Assembly (NCBI RefSeq): GCF_965196975.1 | Contig: NZ_OZ239981.1 | Coordinates: 4,278,001 to 4,342,000, forward strand | Length of the DNA: 64,000 bases | DNA from: Endozoicomonas sp965196975 | GTDB taxonomy: Bacteria; Pseudomonadota; Gammaproteobacteria; Pseudomonadales; Endozoicomonadaceae | Direction of reading: 5' to 3' | In this document: piece by piece, positions 63,611 to 64,000 of the stretch | Layout of the letters: every line of letters begins with the position of its first letter | Numbering within the stretch: the first letter of the stretch is position 1 | The notes under the pieces: generated by a model | What the model was told of the DNA's origin: nothing | Seen by the model: the letters and a program-made list of their open reading frames with translations, nothing else | Database searches by the model: none | Translations under genes and position numbers: made by a program

Positions 63611-64000
63611 ATGAAACGTGTAGTTACTCTTGTTGGTATAGGGTTACTGGCCATCAGCCTTTCTACGCCAGGCATGGGGAAAAAGCCCGATTCAGATATC
63701 ATGACGTTGATGAGCAACCAGGTAACCAACGGCAAATCCTTCCAGAGTCAGCAAATTTTCAACCAATGGGGCTGTACAGGTAAAAATACATCACCGGAAC
63801 TGAAGTGGACCAATATCCACAAAGGAACGAAAAGCTTTGCCGTGACCATGTACGACCCAGATGCTCCCACCGGTAGTGGTTGGTGGCATTGGGTGGTAAT
63901 TAATATTCCCGGCAATGTCAAAAATCTACCGCTAAATGCGGGTACAGAGGGTGGAAAGAGTCTTCCAAAAGGGGCAAGCATGCTGAGAAATGACTTTGGA
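63611..64000 (+). CDS. PEBP-family (YbhB/YbcL-like) exported protein, cut by window end
   Basis: 130 residues are visible; the 3' end is outside. An N-terminal signal peptide (MKRVVTLVGIGLLAISLSTP, cleavage near residue 22) points to export. The PEBP fold is shown by CTGKNTSPELKW, FAVTMYDPDAPTGSGWWHWVV and INIPGNVKNLP, including the DPDAP ligand-binding loop. This family, related to Raf kinase inhibitor proteins, binds anionic ligands; its role in bacteria is uncertain. AAGGG lies upstream of the ATG. Confidence 0.9.
   Translation, partial: MKRVVTLVGIGLLAISLSTPGMGKKPDSDIMTLMSNQVTNGKSFQSQQIFNQWGCTGKNTSPELKWTNIHKGTKSFAVTMYDPDAPTGSGWWHWVVINIPGNVKNLPLNAGTEGGKSLPKGASMLRNDFG

Noticed and set aside
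1..64000. tRNA, rRNA, replication origin and prophage genes
   Set aside because: I looked for tRNA-like cloverleaf arms, rRNA strings, DnaA-box clusters and phage structural genes and saw none I could support.

Overview
The window looks like a gammaproteobacterial chromosome. The best fit is an Oceanospirillales/Endozoicomonas-type, host-associated marine bacterium. The evidence is a Pil-Chp chemosensory cluster, an hslO-pckA pair, pntAB, a tkt-epd-pgk neighbourhood, many insertion sequences with recently broken genes, and genes typical of life inside eukaryotic cells (an ATP/ADP translocase and a candidate YopJ-like effector). The taxonomic call is an inference from gene content; there is no rRNA in the window.

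Layout. 1-5.6 kb is a decayed, IS-rich stretch: an IS1595-type relic, a 168-bp MITE-like palindrome, an IS982-type transposase, an AAA+ ATPase, and a glnD fragment cut by an ISKra4-family element. 5.6-8.6 kb holds pckA and hslO. 8.7-11.2 kb is a large unknown protein, followed by an IS481 element. 12.7-24.9 kb is a TolC-family gene divergent from pilG-pilH-pilI-pilJ-chpA-chpC, the signalling array of type IV pilus motility. 25-28.3 kb has a candidate YopJ-like cysteine acetyltransferase/protease, an IS4/IS701-like element and a DUF3332 lipoprotein. 28.5-34.3 kb is the S-adenosylmethionine cycle (rsmE, metF, ahcY, metK and a SahR-like ArsR-methyltransferase regulator) with candidate shared operators. 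34.5-36 kb encodes the ATP/ADP translocase. 36.2-46.7 kb is central carbon metabolism (tkt, a Bcr/CflA exporter, epd, pgk), with an IS66 element, an ISKra4 element and a hypothetical gene wedged between epd and pgk. 47.1-48.7 kb is an rfaH-like gene with an alpha/beta hydrolase. 48.7-51.2 kb is a hypothetical gene split by ISKra4. 51.9-53.4 kb is a Cys-rich regulator with nfo behind a 46-bp palindrome. 53.7-58.3 kb is one FAD monooxygenase gene with 28-residue tandem repeats, broken by both an ISKra4 and an IS481 element. 58.3-64 kb has a DUF1127 gene, a LysR regulator, an MmcQ/YjbR gene, pntBA and the start of a PEBP-family gene.

Four ISKra4-family copies (each 1391 bp, 8-bp target duplications) and two IS481 copies (each 1207 bp, 7-bp duplications) are nearly identical, so transposition is recent. 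Because the target duplications are intact, the interrupted genes can be rebuilt exactly: a 644-residue monooxygenase, a 380-residue hypothetical protein and a 260-residue hypothetical protein. Together with the glnD fragment this suggests a genome in an early, IS-driven reduction phase. No tRNA, rRNA, CRISPR array or replication origin was seen.
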